Assembly (NCBI GenBank): GCA_038116745.1
Contig: JAYODW010000029.1
Span: 6,323 to 70,322, forward strand
DNA length: 64,000 bases
Source of the DNA: JAYODW01 sp038116745
GTDB taxonomy: Bacteria > Pseudomonadota > Gammaproteobacteria > Ga0077536
Direction of reading: 5' to 3'
Made by a program: the position numbers and the translations under genes. The notes below the pieces were generated by a model, which was not told where the DNA came from, made no database searches, and saw only the letters and a program-made list of their open reading frames with translations. This document shows, one piece after another, positions 34,066 to 43,441 of this stretch. How positions within the stretch are numbered: the stretch's first letter is position 1; each line of letters begins with the position of its first letter.

Positions 34066-35232
34066 TCAGCCTAGAGCGGACTGCAGGGCACCCACCAGAT
34101 CGGTCTTTTCCCAGGAAAAGCCTCCGTCGGCCTCCGGTTCACGGCCGAAGTGTCCGTACGCAGCGGTGCGCTCATAGATCGGGCGGCTAAGCTGGAGGTG
34201 CTCACGGATCCCTCTCGGGCTGAGATCCATCACTTCCATCAGAGCCTCCTCCAGTCGCGCCTCATCCACCGACCCAGTGCCATGCAGGTCAACGTAGAGA
34301 GACAGTGGTTTGGCTACGCCAATTGCATAGGCCAGCTGGATAGTGCAGCGGTCGGCACAGCCCGCGGCGACGACATTTTTCGCCAGGTAGCGTGCGGCAT
34401 AAGCAGCTGAACGGTCGACTTTTGTGGGATCCTTGCCTGAGAAAGCGCCTCCGCCGTGGGGTGCAGCACCGCCGTAAGTGTCAACAATAATCTTGCGACC
34501 CGTAAGCCCCGCGTCGCCGTCCGGACCGCCGATGACGAAACGCCCCGTCGGGTTGACATAGAAATCATCCTCACCGCACATCCACCCATCGGGCAGCGTG
34601 TTCAGGACGAAAGGCCTCACCAACTCGCGCACATCCTGCTGACTTAGGGCTTCAGCATGCTGTGTGGAAACCACTACGGATGTGGCGCGTACCGGCTTGC
34701 CATTCTCGTATAAAAGTGTGACCTGGCTCTTGGTATCGGGACCGAGCCCAGGAGCGGTGCCCGCGTGACGGGCAGCAGCCATATCCTGCAGTATCCGGTG
34801 TGCGTAGTAGAGCGGCGCGGGCATCAGCACCGGCGTCTCGCGACACGCGTAGCCAAACATAATCCCCTGGTCGCCAGCGCCTTCGTCTTTATTTTCAGCA
34901 CTATCGACACCCTGAGCGATGTCGACCGATTGTTTATGCAGGTGGACAGCAACATCCGCTTTGGCCCAGTGGAAGCCTTCCTGCTCGTAGCCGATGTCTT
35001 TCACGGCGTCGCGGGCCAGCGACTCAATGGTTTCGGATGTGATCGAATCCGGCCCTCTCACCTCGCCGGCGATGACGATGCGATTGGTCGTGGTAAGGGT
35101 TTCGCACGCCACACGGGCCTGAGGCTCTGCCCGCAGGTAGGCATCGACCACTGCATCGGAGATCCGGTCGCAGACTTTGTCCGGATGTCCCTCAGACACA
35201 GATTCGCTGGTAAAAAGGTAGCTTTTGCGCAC
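34066..35232 (-). CDS. metK: S-adenosylmethionine synthetase
   Basis: 388-residue enzyme making SAM from methionine and ATP. Motifs: FTSESVSEGHPDKVCDRISD at residue 7, GEVRGPDSITSETIE, GAGDQGIMFGYA near 119, FVIGGPDGDAGLTGRKIIVD near 235, GGGAFSGKDPTKVDRSAAYA near 260, and the C-terminal FSWEKTDL. The start is GTG at 35232 with GAGGA 7 bases upstream; a nearby ATG (35239) is out of frame. Co-oriented with ahcY downstream, which removes the SAH that SAM-dependent methylation makes. The 121-bp leader holds a short CTGCC/GGCAG hairpin near 35291 but no recognised riboswitch. Confidence 0.97.
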   Translation of the reverse strand: MRKSYLFTSESVSEGHPDKVCDRISDAVVDAYLRAEPQARVACETLTTTNRIVIAGEVRGPDSITSETIESLARDAVKDIGYEQEGFHWAKADVAVHLHKQSVDIAQGVDSAENKDEGAGDQGIMFGYACRETPVLMPAPLYYAHRILQDMAAARHAGTAPGLGPDTKSQVTLLYENGKPVRATSVVVSTQHAEALSQQDVRELVRPFVLNTLPDGWMCGEDDFYVNPTGRFVIGGPDGDAGLTGRKIIVDTYGGAAPHGGGAFSGKDPTKVDRSAAYAARYLAKNVVAAGCADRCTIQLAYAIGVAKPLSLYVDLHGTGSVDEARLEEALMEVMDLSPRGIREHLQLSRPIYERTAAYGHFGREPEADGGFSWEKTDLVGALQSALG

Positions 35233-35353
35233 TTGTCATTCCTCGCTCAGGGTACTGAATGGGCTGTCACTGACGGCGTCGGTTTATCTGCCAGCCCCGG
35301 CAGCGCGCGCATTATGCCTGAGTGAGCCTGTCTGCACGCGGCACTCACGGTTA

Positions 35354-36355
35354 CTACTCTGCGGCAACGTTCAGGATTATTTTGCCCATGTGCGCGCTTG
35401 ATTCCATCAAAACGTGAGCCCTGCCTGCCTCATCCAGCGGGAAGGTGGCATGGACCGGAACGCGCAGACGCTGTTCGGCAAGCAGCGGCCAGATATGCGT
35501 TTCCACCGCTTTCGCAATAGCCGCCTTGGCATCATTCGACTGCGGACGGAGCGTCGAACCCGTCAGGGTGAGACGCTTGGGCAGTATGTGGCCGAAGTTG
35601 ACTTCGGCCACCGCTCCTTGAAGGAATGCGATCATGACGTACCGTCCGTCTTCCCTGAGCAGTCTTACGTTTTTCATAACGTAGGGTCCGGCAACCATGT
35701 CAAGTACAACGTCTACGCCCGCCTCTGCGTATTCCCTGCACGCGGCCTCCCAATCTTCCTCACGGTAGTTAAACGCCCGTGTCGCGCCAAGCTCAACGCA
35801 ATAGGCGCACTTTTCTTTGCTGCCGGCAGTGGTCAGCACCCGCGCACCACGGGCTACGGCGAGCTGAATCGCGGTGGTTCCGATCCCGCTGCTCCCGCCA
35901 TGGACCAGCACGGTCTGTCCCGTCGCCAGCTGGCCGCGCTGAAAAAGATTGTGCTCAACGGTAAAACAGGTCTCAGCAAGCCCGGCTGCAGCTTCGGCGG
36001 AAAGGTCTTCTGGCCAGGGCAGACAGTGTCGCGCATCGACCGCGCAGTACTCCGCGTAGCCACCACCGTGACACAGGGCTACCACTCTGTCTCCGGCTCG
36101 CCAGCGCAGCGCCTTCCCTCCGCTCAGGACGACTTCTCCAGCCACTTCGAGCCCCGGCAGCGGGCTCGCATCGGGCGGCACCCGGTAGTGCCCGGAGCGT
36201 TGCAGACAGTCGGGACGGTTGACCCCTGCGGCAAGAACCCGGATCAGAACCTCATGCGGGCGGCATTCAGGTACCGCACACTCGATCGGCGTTAATACTT
36301 CGGGGCCGCCGGGCTTGCTCACTGCGACCGCTTTCATTGTTGTAGGGAGACTCAT
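35354..36355 (-). CDS. Zinc-free MDR-family quinone oxidoreductase (PIG3/Qor-like)
   Basis: About 333 residues. Medium-chain dehydrogenase/reductase without the catalytic zinc ligands: TMKAVAVSKPGGPEVLTPIE, GVNRPDCLQRSGHYRVPP (the NRxDxxQRxG signature of the quinone oxidoreductase group), LPGLEVAGEV, VLVHGGSSGIGTTAIQLAVA for the NADPH fold, FNYREEDW, and LDMVAGPYVMKN. This pattern matches the PIG3/TP53I3-type NADPH:quinone oxidoreductases. The ATG at 36355 has AAGGA 7 bases upstream and is preferred over 36376. It is divergent from trxB across about 80 bp, and both use NADPH. Substrate is unproven. Confidence 0.9.
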   Translation of the reverse strand: MSLPTTMKAVAVSKPGGPEVLTPIECAVPECRPHEVLIRVLAAGVNRPDCLQRSGHYRVPPDASPLPGLEVAGEVVLSGGKALRWRAGDRVVALCHGGGYAEYCAVDARHCLPWPEDLSAEAAAGLAETCFTVEHNLFQRGQLATGQTVLVHGGSSGIGTTAIQLAVARGARVLTTAGSKEKCAYCVELGATRAFNYREEDWEAACREYAEAGVDVVLDMVAGPYVMKNVRLLREDGRYVMIAFLQGAVAEVNFGHILPKRLTLTGSTLRPQSNDAKAAIAKAVETHIWPLLAEQRLRVPVHATFPLDEAGRAHVLMESSAHMGKIILNVAAE

Positions 36356-36435
36356 GATTGTGTCCTTGGATTTCATGGTTTAGAGCCCGCCGAGCGGCCT
36401 TCTGGGGTCGAATGAGCGTGCTAGCATGCGCGCCC

Positions 36436-37389
36436 ATGACAGCCTCTCATCATAAACTCATCGTCATCGGCTCCGGCCCCGCCGGATACACTGCTGCGGT
36501 CTACGCCGCCCGTGCCGCCCTGTCTCCGACGCTGATCACGGGTCTTGAAGTCGGAGGTCAGATGACCACCACAACAGACGTCGACAACTGGCCCGGAGAC
36601 GATGCCGGGGTACAGGGGCCGGAGCTAATGCTCAGGATGCAGCGCCATGCCGAGCGCTTCGGCACTGAAATGATCAACGACCAGGTCACGTCGGTGGCGC
36701 TGAAATCGGCGCCTTTCGAAATCATCGGCGAACGCGGGCGCTACACCTGCGAGGCGCTGATTATCGCGACCGGGGCGTCGGCTAAATACCTGGGATTACC
36801 CTCTGAGGAGGCGTTCAAGGGCAAAGGCGTGTCTGCGTGTGCCACCTGCGACGGATTTTTCTACCGCGGTAAGCCAGTCGCCGTGATAGGCGGCGGGAAT
36901 ACCGCTGTAGAGGAGGCTTTATACCTCTCGAACATCGCCTCGCGGGTCACCGTGGTTCATCGCCGGGAGCAATTTCGCTCAGAGAAAATCCTGGCCGACC
37001 GGCTGATCCAAAAAACGCGAGCGGGAAATGTAGACATTCGCTGGAATCACGTGCTGGACGAAGTCCTGGGAGACGCCAGCGGCGTCACCGGGATCCGAAT
37101 CAAGCACACCCAGTCGGGCAGCGTGGAAGAAGTGCCTGTCTACGGCACCTTCATTGCAATCGGCCATCAACCCAACACTGGAGTTTTCGAAGGACAGCTG
37201 GAGATGAAAAACGGCTACCTGGTCGTCGCCGGCACCGGCGCCGACCACGGGTTTGCCACTCAGACCAGCGTGCCCGGCGTATTCGCCGCGGGTGATGTCG
37301 CCGATTCAGTCTATCGACAGGCTATCACCTCTGCAGGGGCGGGATGCATGGCCGCGTTGGACGCAGAGCGCTATCTCGAATCGCGTTAA
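36436..37389 (+). CDS. trxB: Thioredoxin reductase
   Basis: 317-residue FAD/NADPH disulfide reductase that keeps thioredoxin reduced. FAD loop GSGPAGYTAAVYAARA at residue 12, GQMTTTTDVDNWPG near 41, redox-active pair C135/C138 in CATCDGFFYRG, NADPH loop VIGGGNTAVEEALYLS, HRREQFRSEKILAD, and the C-terminal GVFAAGDVADSVYRQAITSA. The ATG at 36436 is preferred over the track-level ATG at 36358, which would add 26 unrelated residues and overlap the divergent gene's start. It is convergent with the dUTPase gene (11-bp gap). No thioredoxin gene lies nearby. Confidence 0.96.
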   Translation: MTASHHKLIVIGSGPAGYTAAVYAARAALSPTLITGLEVGGQMTTTTDVDNWPGDDAGVQGPELMLRMQRHAERFGTEMINDQVTSVALKSAPFEIIGERGRYTCEALIIATGASAKYLGLPSEEAFKGKGVSACATCDGFFYRGKPVAVIGGGNTAVEEALYLSNIASRVTVVHRREQFRSEKILADRLIQKTRAGNVDIRWNHVLDEVLGDASGVTGIRIKHTQSGSVEEVPVYGTFIAIGHQPNTGVFEGQLEMKNGYLVVAGTGADHGFATQTSVPGVFAAGDVADSVYRQAITSAGAGCMAALDAERYLESR

Positions 37390-37400
37390 CCGAGAGCGCT

Positions 37401-38060
37401 TCAGGCGTCCTCAGAATTGGGTTCGGTCTGGCGGTACGCCCCGCTGAGTGCCGCATAGATATCCTGGCGAAAATCGGGGCTGTCCGGATCAAGCTCCCGC
37501 AGCAGATCGCTCAGAACCTCGTTGTCCTCACGGCCGTTCCATACCTTACGATAGGTTCCCTCGCGGTAACCATGATCCTGGCGAAAAACATTGAGGCAGT
37601 TTTTACCGACATAGGCACGATAAAGATCATCAAAACCGCGGTCGCAGCATGCCATCAGGCTGCGAGTGGCGCCTGCGTCAAAGCGCTTTTCGCTGAGGGC
37701 AGCCGTCGCGAGTCGTTCAACCTCTGCACGGAAGTCGTGTCTGATGGAGGATTGCTCCCAATCTTCTGCCAATCTTCGGGCGATCAGCTCGACGTCATCC
37801 TCGGCGTTCAACAGAAGACTGAGCCCGAAATGCCAGATGTCGACTACCTCAAGCACTGACTGCTCAATATCCTGAGTGCTGTGCTTCCACCACTTCCAGC
37901 CGCCGTAGTGTTCCATCAACTCTGCACACTCGATCCAGATCGCCCGGTACCACTCCCGCTGGTGCGCACGCCAGTTGCTGTCAACTGTGCTGTTCATTTC
38001 GTCCTGCAGCATCAGCATGCTGAGCACTTTGCGGACGAGAAGCGAGCAGGAATCAGGCAT
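37401..38060 (-). CDS. Dimeric (all-alpha) dUTP diphosphatase
   Basis: About 219 residues of the all-alpha NTP pyrophosphatase superfamily, dUTPase_2 type, which splits dUTP to dUMP and so keeps uracil out of DNA. The core is WYRAIWIECAELMEHYGGWK followed by WWKHSTQDIEQSVLEVVDIW, giving the EIECAEL and ExxD metal sites, plus LNVFRQDHGYREGTYRKVW in the C-terminal half. This differs from the trimeric Dut of E. coli. GTG at 38069 or later in-frame ATGs could also start the protein. Divergent from the anion permease gene across about 110 bp. Confidence 0.88.
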   Translation of the reverse strand: MPDSCSLLVRKVLSMLMLQDEMNSTVDSNWRAHQREWYRAIWIECAELMEHYGGWKWWKHSTQDIEQSVLEVVDIWHFGLSLLLNAEDDVELIARRLAEDWEQSSIRHDFRAEVERLATAALSEKRFDAGATRSLMACCDRGFDDLYRAYVGKNCLNVFRQDHGYREGTYRKVWNGREDNEVLSDLLRELDPDSPDFRQDIYAALSGAYRQTEPNSEDA

Positions 38061-38170
38061 TGGGAACACTCGGCTGAAGGGCGCGTCAGTATATGTCGCG
38101 CGTTCTTGTGAACGCAGGGTAATTCTCCTAACCTCCCGCCACCGCGTTCCGCGCTTTTTCTATTCGCAGC

Positions 38171-39976
38171 ATGATGACCCCACTGATCACGACAGCTATC
38201 GTGGTGCTTCTGGTTCTTATCACCATGGCTAGAGCGAATCGCGCACCGGATTTCATTATCTGGGGAGGCGTCGCCCTCCTGATGGTGGCCCCGGTTGAGC
38301 AGTCTGATGGTGGCTATACGATCGGTCTGCTGTCAGCCGCCGATGCGCTCTCCGGTCTGGCCAATGAAGGGCTGCTCACCATAGCTGCGTTGTTTATCGT
38401 CGCGGCTGGCGTCCGCGAAACCGGCGCGCTGCATCTGCTCGCAGGTCGACTGCTCGTTGCACCCAGCTCCGAACGGGCCGCGCAGCATCGGATTGTGTGG
38501 CCGACGGCGCTGATGAGCAGCGTGTTCAACAACACGCCGCTGGTCGCCCTGCTGCTGCCGGTCGCCGATGACTGGGCACGGCGCTACCGAATATCCCAGA
38601 GCCGTCTTCTGTTACCCCTGTCCTACGCGTCGATTCTCGGGGGCGCATGTACCCTGATCGGCACCAGCACTCACCTGATCGCTAACGGCTGGCTGATTCA
38701 GTCAGCCGGACTGACCGGCCTCGGAATCTTTGAATTGACGCCGTTCATGCTGCCTATCGCCTGCTGTGGGCTGATGTTTGTGATCGTCTGCAGCCGTTGG
38801 GCCCTTCCCGCCCGTGAACGCGCTTTTCCCGATCTCGGCAACGCGCGTGAGTATGTTGTGGAGATGCAGATTGAAGACCGTAGCAGCCTTGCTGGACAGA
38901 CTGTGGACGAAGCTGGTTTGCGTGGTCTGCCCGGGCTGTTTTTGATTGAAATCGAACGGACTGGCGAGATAATCCCGGCAGTTTCGGGCAATGTCCGCCT
39001 TGCTGCAGGAGACCATTTGATTTTCGCCGGGGTTGTGGACTCCGTGGTTGACCTGCAACGCTTTGAGGGCCTCACGCTAGCCACAGACCAGGTTTTCAAG
39101 CTGGATGCCAAGCGCGCCAATCGCCGCCTGCTGGAAGCTGTCGTGAGCAACAGCTGCCCACTGATCGGGCGTACCATCCGCGCGGGTCAGTTCCGCACTG
39201 TCTATAACGCCGCAGTGATCGCCGTCGCCCGCAACGGCACCCGCATACGGGGCAAAGTCGGGGATATCCGCTTGCTTCCGGGCGACGTCCTGCTGCTCGA
39301 GGCCCGCCCTAATTTCCTTGAACAGCAGCGCAATCGCAGAGATTTCTACCTGGTCAGTGAAATCGAGTCCGCGTCTCCGCTGGCGCGGGAACGCGCCCCG
39401 ATTGCACTGCTGCTGGTCGCGGGGATGCTCGCGGCTTCGGGTAGCGGCCTCGTTTCCGTCTACACCGCGAGCCTCCTGGCTGCGCTGCTCACGGTCGCGA
39501 GCGGCTGCTGCTCGGCCAGCGTGGCTCGTCGCGCGATCGACTGGGAGGTGGTGCTTGTCATCGGTGGCGCACTGGCCCTGGGCAAAGCGATGGAAAACAG
39601 CGGTCTTTCGTCTCTGTTGGGTGGCGCGATCGCTGCGCTCGTTGGATCTTCTCCTACCGCAACCCTGGCCGCCTTGTTCCTGGCCAGCGCCGTGCTGGCG
39701 GGGGTCGTCACCGCGAAGGCCAGTGTGGTCCTGATGCTCCCGGTGGCGCTGGCTATAGCGGAGCAGCTCAACCTTGCACTGATGCCGCTGGTTGTGATCG
39801 TCATGCTCGCCTCAGCAACGGCAGTCGCGACGCCCATTGGATACCCTACAAATCTCATGGTCATGGGGCCTGGCGGCTATCGGTTCAGCGACTATCTCCG
39901 TCTCGGCGGACCACTAACTCTTTTTGTCGGCGGGCTCGGGGTTTTGCTGGTCCCGCTCTTCTGGCCGCTCTCCTGA
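38171..39976 (+). CDS. SLC13/DASS-type anion permease with two RCK_C domains
   Basis: 601-residue inner-membrane transporter. About five N-terminal transmembrane segments carry the family motif MSSVFNNTPLVALLLPVADD and the re-entrant SYASILGGACTLIGTSTHLI. A cytoplasmic insert of about 170 residues (roughly 220-390) holds two RCK_C/TrkA_C domains (LRGLPGLFLIEIERTGEIIP, GDVLLLEARPN). Further membrane segments follow, with ATPIGYPTNLMVMGPGGYRF as the second half-site. Relatives carry sulfate, phosphate, dicarboxylates or other anions with Na+; the RCK_C-bearing group is often linked to sulfate or sulfur metabolism. Substrate cannot be set. Convergent with the helicase gene. Confidence 0.9.
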   Translation: MMTPLITTAIVVLLVLITMARANRAPDFIIWGGVALLMVAPVEQSDGGYTIGLLSAADALSGLANEGLLTIAALFIVAAGVRETGALHLLAGRLLVAPSSERAAQHRIVWPTALMSSVFNNTPLVALLLPVADDWARRYRISQSRLLLPLSYASILGGACTLIGTSTHLIANGWLIQSAGLTGLGIFELTPFMLPIACCGLMFVIVCSRWALPARERAFPDLGNAREYVVEMQIEDRSSLAGQTVDEAGLRGLPGLFLIEIERTGEIIPAVSGNVRLAAGDHLIFAGVVDSVVDLQRFEGLTLATDQVFKLDAKRANRRLLEAVVSNSCPLIGRTIRAGQFRTVYNAAVIAVARNGTRIRGKVGDIRLLPGDVLLLEARPNFLEQQRNRRDFYLVSEIESASPLARERAPIALLLVAGMLAASGSGLVSVYTASLLAALLTVASGCCSASVARRAIDWEVVLVIGGALALGKAMENSGLSSLLGGAIAALVGSSPTATLAALFLASAVLAGVVTAKASVVLMLPVALAIAEQLNLALMPLVVIVMLASATAVATPIGYPTNLMVMGPGGYRFSDYLRLGGPLTLFVGGLGVLLVPLFWPLS

Positions 39977-39991
39977 GTTTCGGGGTGTTCC

Positions 39992-41950
39992 TCAGGCGGA
40001 TGCCGAGAAGAACGCCGCCACGTCATCCAACGCGTCGGTCAATGGAAACGGGGGCAGAGAGTCGAGAAAGCGACGTCCATAACCGCGGGAGGTCAGACGC
40101 GGGTCGCAGATCACCAACACCCCGCGGTCGGTGATATCGCGGATCAGGCGACCCGCGCCCTGCTTCAGCGCCATCACCGCCTCCGGGACCTGCTGGCTCA
40201 AAAAGGGATCCAGTCCTGCCAGCCGAGCCGCGGTGGCACGTGCCTTGGCGAGCGGGTCATCCGGCACTGCAAACGGCAGCTTATCGATCACCACGCAGCT
40301 CAGCTGCTCCCCGCGCACGTCGACGCCCTCCCAGAAAGTCGCAGTCCCGAGCAATACCGCGTTCGGCGTGCGCTGGTACTGCTCAAGCAGAGCACTGCGT
40401 GGTGCTGCCCCCTGCACGAGCAGTGGATACTCCAGCCGATCGCGCAGCAGTTCGGCGACGATGCCGAGCGAGCGGTAGCTGGTAAATAGTAAGAACGCGC
40501 GACCCTGGCTGTGCTGCAGCACCGGCAAAATTGAGCGCACCACGGCTTCTTCATAGCCGGGTTCTCGGGGTTCTAACTTGATGGAGGGCAGGAAGAGTAG
40601 AGATTGCGTCGCAAAATCAAACGGGCTTTCCAGACACTCAAGACGCGTATCGCCTCCCAGACCCAGCGCGCGCGTGAAGTGGTCGAAAGAGCCGTCTACT
40701 GCAAGTGTGGCCGAGGTCATAACCCAGCTCGCCTGCATCTGTGATCTGCAGGCGGAGAAAGGTTCAGCAATGCTGACGGGCGTTTCGTACAGTGTGAAGT
40801 TTCGTACAGAGGCGTCCAGCCAGCGCACCGCCGTGCCATCCTCAGGAGGGACTTCCATCAGGTGCCAGAGTTCATCGATTGCAAGGGCTCGTTCGAAACA
40901 GTTTCGCAAGCCCGGCGTCCTGTCCGCAGAGGCATCCAGCGTCTGGCAGAGCTCGCCGAGCGCAGCGTGGGTCTCTGCAACATTTTCCTTAACCGTCTTC
41001 CGCCCGTGAAGTGCTCGCCATTCCGTTCGCCCGGGTGCGGCAACCAGCGCAGCGCGCAAGCGCTGCTGTGCCTGATCAAAACACCGCCCTGCTTCAAAGA
41101 GGGCGGGCATATCACTGGCATCCGCCGTCGCTACTGTTTGCACGTCGCGGGCAAAAATGGCCAGGCGCTGCCCGGACAGCGAGCGACTGAAAAATGCGGA
41201 GGCGATGTCAGGGATTTTGTGGGCCTCGTCCAGTACTACGACCTCCGCGTCCGGCAGGAGCTGGGCGAAGCCGGTCTCACGCAAAGCCATGTCCGCGAAC
41301 AGTAAGTGATGATTAACGACCACGAGGTCAGCCTGCGCCGCGCGCTGCCTGGCGCGCGCAACAAAGCAATCTGAGTATTCCGGGCAGTCCTGTCCCAGGC
41401 AGTTTTCGGCTGTTGAAGTCACCCAGCCGTGATTGAGCGCGCCATCGTGGGAATCCCCTACTTCGTCCAGGTCGCCGCTACGGCTGTGCCGAGCCCAATC
41501 CTGCAGCTCTCTGAGCGCACCGCGACGTTCCTCGTCCCAACTCTGCTCCTGCAGCGAAAGCTTGAGCCGATGCAAGCAAAGGTAGTTCTGCCGACCTTTG
41601 AGCAGCGCGATGTCCCGTTTGGCTTTCATCGCCGCGAGCACACGTGGCAGGTCGCGGGAAAATAGTTGGTCCTGGAGTGTTTTCGTGGCTGTAGACACCA
41701 CAGTACGCGCGCCAGACGCCACCAGAGGCACAAGGTAGGCAAAGGTTTTTCCTGTGCCGGTACCAGCCTCAACCACGAGAGTGCCGCCTGAGGCGATTGT
41801 CTGGTCGACAGCGGCAGCCATCTGGAGCTGGACCTGTCGCGGCTGAAAATCCGGGTCCTGCTGTGCGAAAGGGCCGGCGGTCCCCAGCAGTTGCTGGACG
41901 TCCGTAGCCCGTTGTTGGTGCGTGCGATTCTTGACGGTTGAGGTGCTCAA
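39992..41950 (-). CDS. XPD/DinG-family Fe-S DNA helicase (YoaA-like)
   Basis: About 652 residues, superfamily 2 helicase. Walker A is VVEAGTGTGKTFAYLVPLVA; four cysteines of the [4Fe-4S] domain are C in NYLCLHRLKL and three in ENCLGQDCPEYSDC; Walker B is VVLDEAHKIPD; C-terminal motifs include MTSATLA, LLFTSYRSLGI, TATFWEGVDVRGEQL and MALKQGAGRLIRD. This is the YoaA/DinG pattern: 5'-3' unwinding in repair of stalled forks. No ATG exists before the first conserved helix, so a TTG at 41950 (LSTSTVKNRT) is the likeliest start, 10 bp after the stop of a small nuclease-like gene. Confidence 0.9.
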   Translation of the reverse strand: MSTSTVKNRTHQQRATDVQQLLGTAGPFAQQDPDFQPRQVQLQMAAAVDQTIASGGTLVVEAGTGTGKTFAYLVPLVASGARTVVSTATKTLQDQLFSRDLPRVLAAMKAKRDIALLKGRQNYLCLHRLKLSLQEQSWDEERRGALRELQDWARHSRSGDLDEVGDSHDGALNHGWVTSTAENCLGQDCPEYSDCFVARARQRAAQADLVVVNHHLLFADMALRETGFAQLLPDAEVVVLDEAHKIPDIASAFFSRSLSGQRLAIFARDVQTVATADASDMPALFEAGRCFDQAQQRLRAALVAAPGRTEWRALHGRKTVKENVAETHAALGELCQTLDASADRTPGLRNCFERALAIDELWHLMEVPPEDGTAVRWLDASVRNFTLYETPVSIAEPFSACRSQMQASWVMTSATLAVDGSFDHFTRALGLGGDTRLECLESPFDFATQSLLFLPSIKLEPREPGYEEAVVRSILPVLQHSQGRAFLLFTSYRSLGIVAELLRDRLEYPLLVQGAAPRSALLEQYQRTPNAVLLGTATFWEGVDVRGEQLSCVVIDKLPFAVPDDPLAKARATAARLAGLDPFLSQQVPEAVMALKQGAGRLIRDITDRGVLVICDPRLTSRGYGRRFLDSLPPFPLTDALDDVAAFFSASA

Positions 41951-41960
41951 ATTGTGGGGT

Positions 41961-42425
41961 TCAGTCCCTGCACCAGATCCGCTGGGCGATATGTCGGAAC
42001 TTCGCGACAGATAGGGAGCCTTTGGCTTTCTGCGGCGTCTTCGCGAGCGCGTCCTCAACGGCACTCCGCGTCGCTTCATACATTTCCAGCGGGACGTAGC
42101 TTTCATCCATCAGCACGAGGATGATCGCGTCCCACTCTTTTTCAAGCCTGAGCTGGCCTAATCGGTGCGCTCTGCGCGCATCTTCGAACACCATCCGAGC
42201 TTTTACCTGAATCCGCGTCTCGTCAGATTCATCGCGGCGAACAGCGTCAAACCCCTCGTCGGCTGGCGCAGCAGCCTCAAGGCCAAGCAGTCTGATCGCG
42301 TCAGATAAAGCGATTTCGCCGCTGATAGCGAGAGATTTACCGGTAGCCTGACGGTAAGCGGCCGCCAGATTTCTCGCCTCGCTCATAAGTTTGTCGACGC
42401 TGTACGCTTCTGCGGACACTGACAT
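41961..42425 (-). CDS. Small conserved protein with a PD-(D/E)XK-like pattern
   Basis: 154-residue cytoplasmic protein without a firm family name. The order of conserved-looking residues, E37 in an alpha helix (SGEIALSDAIRLLGLE), D60 after a glycine (EGFDAV), and Q73-x-K75 in a beta strand (ETRIQVKAR), followed by LRLEKEWDAIILVLMDESYV, matches the core of PD-(D/E)XK nucleases such as Hjc or Vsr relatives. This is a visual fold guess; the protein may bind DNA without cutting it. It is 10 bp upstream of the Fe-S helicase gene on the same strand and has an AT-rich 83-bp upstream region, so the two are likely co-transcribed. Confidence 0.7.
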   Translation of the reverse strand: MSVSAEAYSVDKLMSEARNLAAAYRQATGKSLAISGEIALSDAIRLLGLEAAAPADEGFDAVRRDESDETRIQVKARMVFEDARRAHRLGQLRLEKEWDAIILVLMDESYVPLEMYEATRSAVEDALAKTPQKAKGSLSVAKFRHIAQRIWCRD

Positions 42426-42508
42426 TGCAGCCTTCTGAATCCAGAAAATATCTAAAGTTTAACCTACAACATAATGATTTTAATAGCTTTAAATTTGAAC
42501 CTCCGGAC

Positions 42509-43432
42509 CTAGTCAGGCGCCGCGAGTAATACTGAAGCGATGTTTGTGCTCCCATACAGCGCCATCATCAGACGCTCAAGGCCGAGCGCCACACCGGCGC
42601 ACTCGGGCATGCCATGTTCCAGTGCGCGCAGCCACTGTTGATCGGGCTCAACCTGCGGCCGCCCTCTCTGCCGACGTACTTCATTTTCCTGCGTAAAAAG
42701 GGAGCGTTGCTCCTCAGGATCGACGACCTCGAAGTAACCGTTCGCGATTTCCAGCCCGTCGATAATCAGCTCAAAGCGCTGCGCAAGCTGCGGGCTGCTC
42801 GATGAGAGGCGCGCGTACGCCCGCTGACATTCTGGAAAATCGTAGAGCAATACGGTGCCGAGCTGGCGCAGCTCGGGTTCGAGAATTTCCAGGTAGAGCA
42901 GATCCATCAGCATCGCGCGGTCGGATCCACTACCGAAACGGGCCGTTGTGCGGCGTATCAGAATTTCCTCCAGACTGCGGAGGTCTGCCGTATGAGGATC
43001 CAGCCCGGTCAGATTACCGAACAGGCTGGCATAGCTGACCCTCTGGACCGGGGCATCCCACCCACATGTGGCCAGGAGCTCTTCAACTTCGCTCATCAGT
43101 TGATGGTGGTCGAATCCAACGCGGTACCACTCCACCAGGGTGAATTCCTCTCGGTGAAGGGCGCCGTATTCGTCGGCGCGGAAAACCGGCGCAATTTCAT
43201 AGATGTCGCCGAGGCCGGCAGCCAGCAGAGTTTTCAGCGCTGATTCAGGGGATGTGCGTAGAAAGCGGGACTTACTTCCGCCGTTGGCGCAAAGATTTTC
43301 AAGCGAAGGCTCGGTCGTAGCATAAGGAATGAGAATCGGCGTGCTGACTTCCTTGACGCCGCGCGCCGAAAGGAAACCACGAATGGCTGTCAGCAATCGC
43401 GAACGCCGCTGCGCGCGCTCGAGCAGGGTCAC
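42509..43432 (-). CDS. epmA: EF-P lysine aminoacylase EpmA
   Basis: 307-residue class II lysyl-tRNA-synthetase paralogue lacking the anticodon-binding domain; it joins beta-lysine to Lys34 of elongation factor P. Motifs: GVKEVSTPILIPYATTEPSL near residue 25, FLRTSPESALKTLLAAGLGD near 57, IAPVFRADEYGALHREEFTL near 79, GLEIANGYFEVVDPEEQ near 229, and the C-terminal GVALGLERLMMALYG motif 3. Length fits EpmA rather than LysS. The start is GTG at 43432, 9 bp after the efp stop. With epmB across the divergent gap, the window has both enzymes that make and attach beta-lysine; epmC is not here. Confidence 0.95.
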   Translation of the reverse strand: MTLLERAQRRSRLLTAIRGFLSARGVKEVSTPILIPYATTEPSLENLCANGGSKSRFLRTSPESALKTLLAAGLGDIYEIAPVFRADEYGALHREEFTLVEWYRVGFDHHQLMSEVEELLATCGWDAPVQRVSYASLFGNLTGLDPHTADLRSLEEILIRRTTARFGSGSDRAMLMDLLYLEILEPELRQLGTVLLYDFPECQRAYARLSSSSPQLAQRFELIIDGLEIANGYFEVVDPEEQRSLFTQENEVRRQRGRPQVEPDQQWLRALEHGMPECAGVALGLERLMMALYGSTNIASVLLAAPD

Positions 43433-43441
43433 GCAGGTTGC

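Noticed and set aside
33280..34074. 264-codon plus-strand ORF antisense to ahcY
   Set aside because: No motif and complete overlap with the conserved ahcY coding region.
35233..35353. Possible SAM or SAH riboswitch before metK-ahcY
   Set aside because: The leader has only a short CTGCC/GGCAG hairpin; none of the conserved cores of SAM-I, SAM-II or SAH riboswitches was recognised.
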